In this document: in pieces, positions 63,204 through 64,000 of the stretch
Layout of the letters: every line of letters begins with the position of its first letter
How positions within the stretch are numbered: the stretch's first letter is position 1
Assembly: GCF_016862975.1 (NCBI RefSeq)
Contig: NZ_BONZ01000030.1
Coordinates: 186,001 to 250,000 of the forward strand
DNA: 64,000 bases
Direction of reading: 5' to 3'
DNA from: Rugosimonospora africana
GTDB lineage: Bacteria > Actinomycetota > Actinomycetes > Mycobacteriales > Micromonosporaceae
Position numbers and translations under genes: made by a program
Notes under the pieces: generated by a model
The model's database searches: none
What the model was told of the DNA's origin: nothing
What the model saw: only the letters and a program-made list of their open reading frames with translations

Positions 63204-64000
63204 TCACCGGCTCACGTTGTCGATTTCGAAGCTGACCACGGCGTTGGTCGGCGGGGTCGCGGTGAACGACTTGCCGTTGAGGGTGAGGTCGGCGCCGCGT
63301 TGGTACTGCCGGCCGATCGCGCCGTTCGGGTCGGCGTCGGTGGTCCAGGTGCGTACCGTGGCGCCCGCGGCACCGCCGACGGAAGAGAACCGGGACAGGT
63401 CGTAGGTGACCCGCTGCCCCGCGCCGCCGCGCACGGTGACCAGCGCGAGTCGGCGCGCGACCGGATCGTAGCCCGCGACCGTGGCCTGGTCTCCACTGTC
63501 CACAATGGTCATGCCGGGCCGGATGTGCCGTGCGTACTGGGCGTAGACGAAGTACTTGTTCGCCACCCCGCCGAGTGTCCCGCTGACCGTCGTCGTGTCG
63601 TAGGTCGCCGCGACCATGCCCCAGGTCAGCCCATCCACCGGCTGCCAGTAGCACCACGCGGTCGGGTGCAGGTACCGCAGGTCCAGCGTGATCGCGTAGG
63701 CGAGGTAGAGCCCGTGCGCGTACCCCTCGCCGTACTCCGACTGCCACAGCCGCTTGCCGTCCGGGTGCACCGCGCTGTACAGCGGCGAGCGCGCGGTGCC
63801 GTCGTTGCCGTACTCGTAGCCGTGCACGTTGACCCGCCCGACCGCGGCCTTCGTGGCCGCCGGGAACCCGGTCCAGGTGGCGCGCGCCGCGTCGTAGCTG
63901 GTCTCGTCGGAGGCTGCCACCAGCGTCGAGGTCAGGCCCCTGCTGTCGAGCTCGTCGCGCAGGTATCCGATCACCTGCCGCTGGATCGCCGGATCGACGT
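63204..64000 (-). CDS. Glycoside hydrolase (GH30-like), C-terminal part
   Basis: 265 residues are present, and the coding frame runs off the right end of the window (reading starts VDPAIQRQVIGYLRDELDSR). The (beta/alpha)8 portion has VNVHGYEYG and a candidate nucleophile Glu in LWQSEYGEGYAHG, followed by CYWQPVDGLTWGM. A C-terminal beta-sandwich is typical of GH30 enzymes. This subgroup contains endo-beta-1,6-galactanases and related enzymes; specificity is not certain. The signal peptide, if any, lies outside the window. Confidence 0.85.
   Translation of the reverse strand, partial: VDPAIQRQVIGYLRDELDSRGLTSTLVAASDETSYDAARATWTGFPAATKAAVGRVNVHGYEYGNDGTARSPLYSAVHPDGKRLWQSEYGEGYAHGLYLAYAITLDLRYLHPTAWCYWQPVDGLTWGMVAATYDTTTVSGTLGGVANKYFVYAQYARHIRPGMTIVDSGDQATVAGYDPVARRLALVTVRGGAGQRVTYDLSRFSSVGGAAGATVRTWTTDADPNGAIGRQYQRGADLTLNGKSFTATPPTNAVVSFEIDNVSR

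Overview
The window is about 72% GC and looks chromosomal. Codon third positions are GC-rich, GTG starts are common, Tat signals are frequent and genes are tightly packed. Together with a nickel superoxide dismutase, ECF sigma factors, an exported RHS protein and a B-type succinate dehydrogenase, this points to a filamentous actinomycete, probably near Micromonosporaceae. That placement is an inference from content; no rRNA or tRNA gene was recognised.

Layout. 1-765 is the end of a lanthionine-synthetase (LanC-like) domain whose gene starts outside the window. 0.8-14.7 kb is housekeeping and regulatory: an ArsR-like regulator, a TPR protein, DoxX, a two-component pair, a DUF2231 membrane protein, an exported serine hydrolase, a small secreted protein, a LysR/MFS divergent pair, and a large LuxR-type ATPase regulator behind a second MFS exporter. 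14.8-28.2 kb holds an inositol-3-phosphate synthase, a 6.3-kb exported RHS-repeat protein with an unrecognised C-terminal tip, two related secreted proteins of unknown function, an XRE/SDR divergent pair and small DUF proteins. 28.4-34.8 kb holds a P450 and an exported molybdenum hydroxylase (IorAB type), then an SDR divergent from an ECF sigma factor. 35-40.3 kb is an F420/FMN-type oxidoreductase, the sdhCAB operon and a divergent LysR. 40.4-48.9 kb holds a flavin reductase/NiSOD operon, an ECF41-type sigma factor divergent from a LUD protein, a frameshifted small gene, an acyltransferase, a PHP protein, a patatin and an ABC exporter with a lipoprotein. 49-58.7 kb is an exported hydrolase block: a YncE-type/phosphoesterase fusion, a purple-acid-phosphatase-like enzyme, a beta-helix/discoidin protein and a GH31 enzyme.

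The most interesting locus is 58.8-63.1 kb. Two tandem paralogous short peptides each carry a near-identical 24-residue leader ending in an AXA-type site, followed by a 42-residue core with ten Cys and two Trp. They are followed on the same strand by a MauE/DoxX-like membrane protein, a MauD/TlpA-like thioredoxin (CGPC), an ABC transporter without a peptidase domain, and a signal-peptidase-I (S26) homologue. The last three genes are translationally coupled (ATGA overlaps). This reads as a self-contained system for making, oxidising, exporting and trimming a disulfide-rich peptide pair, and I know of no characterised product of this architecture. A GH30-like gene, cut by the window end, closes the region on the opposite strand.

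Most convergent gene pairs are separated by strong GC-rich hairpins, listed as terminators. Several short tandem repeats overlap or abut stop codons.
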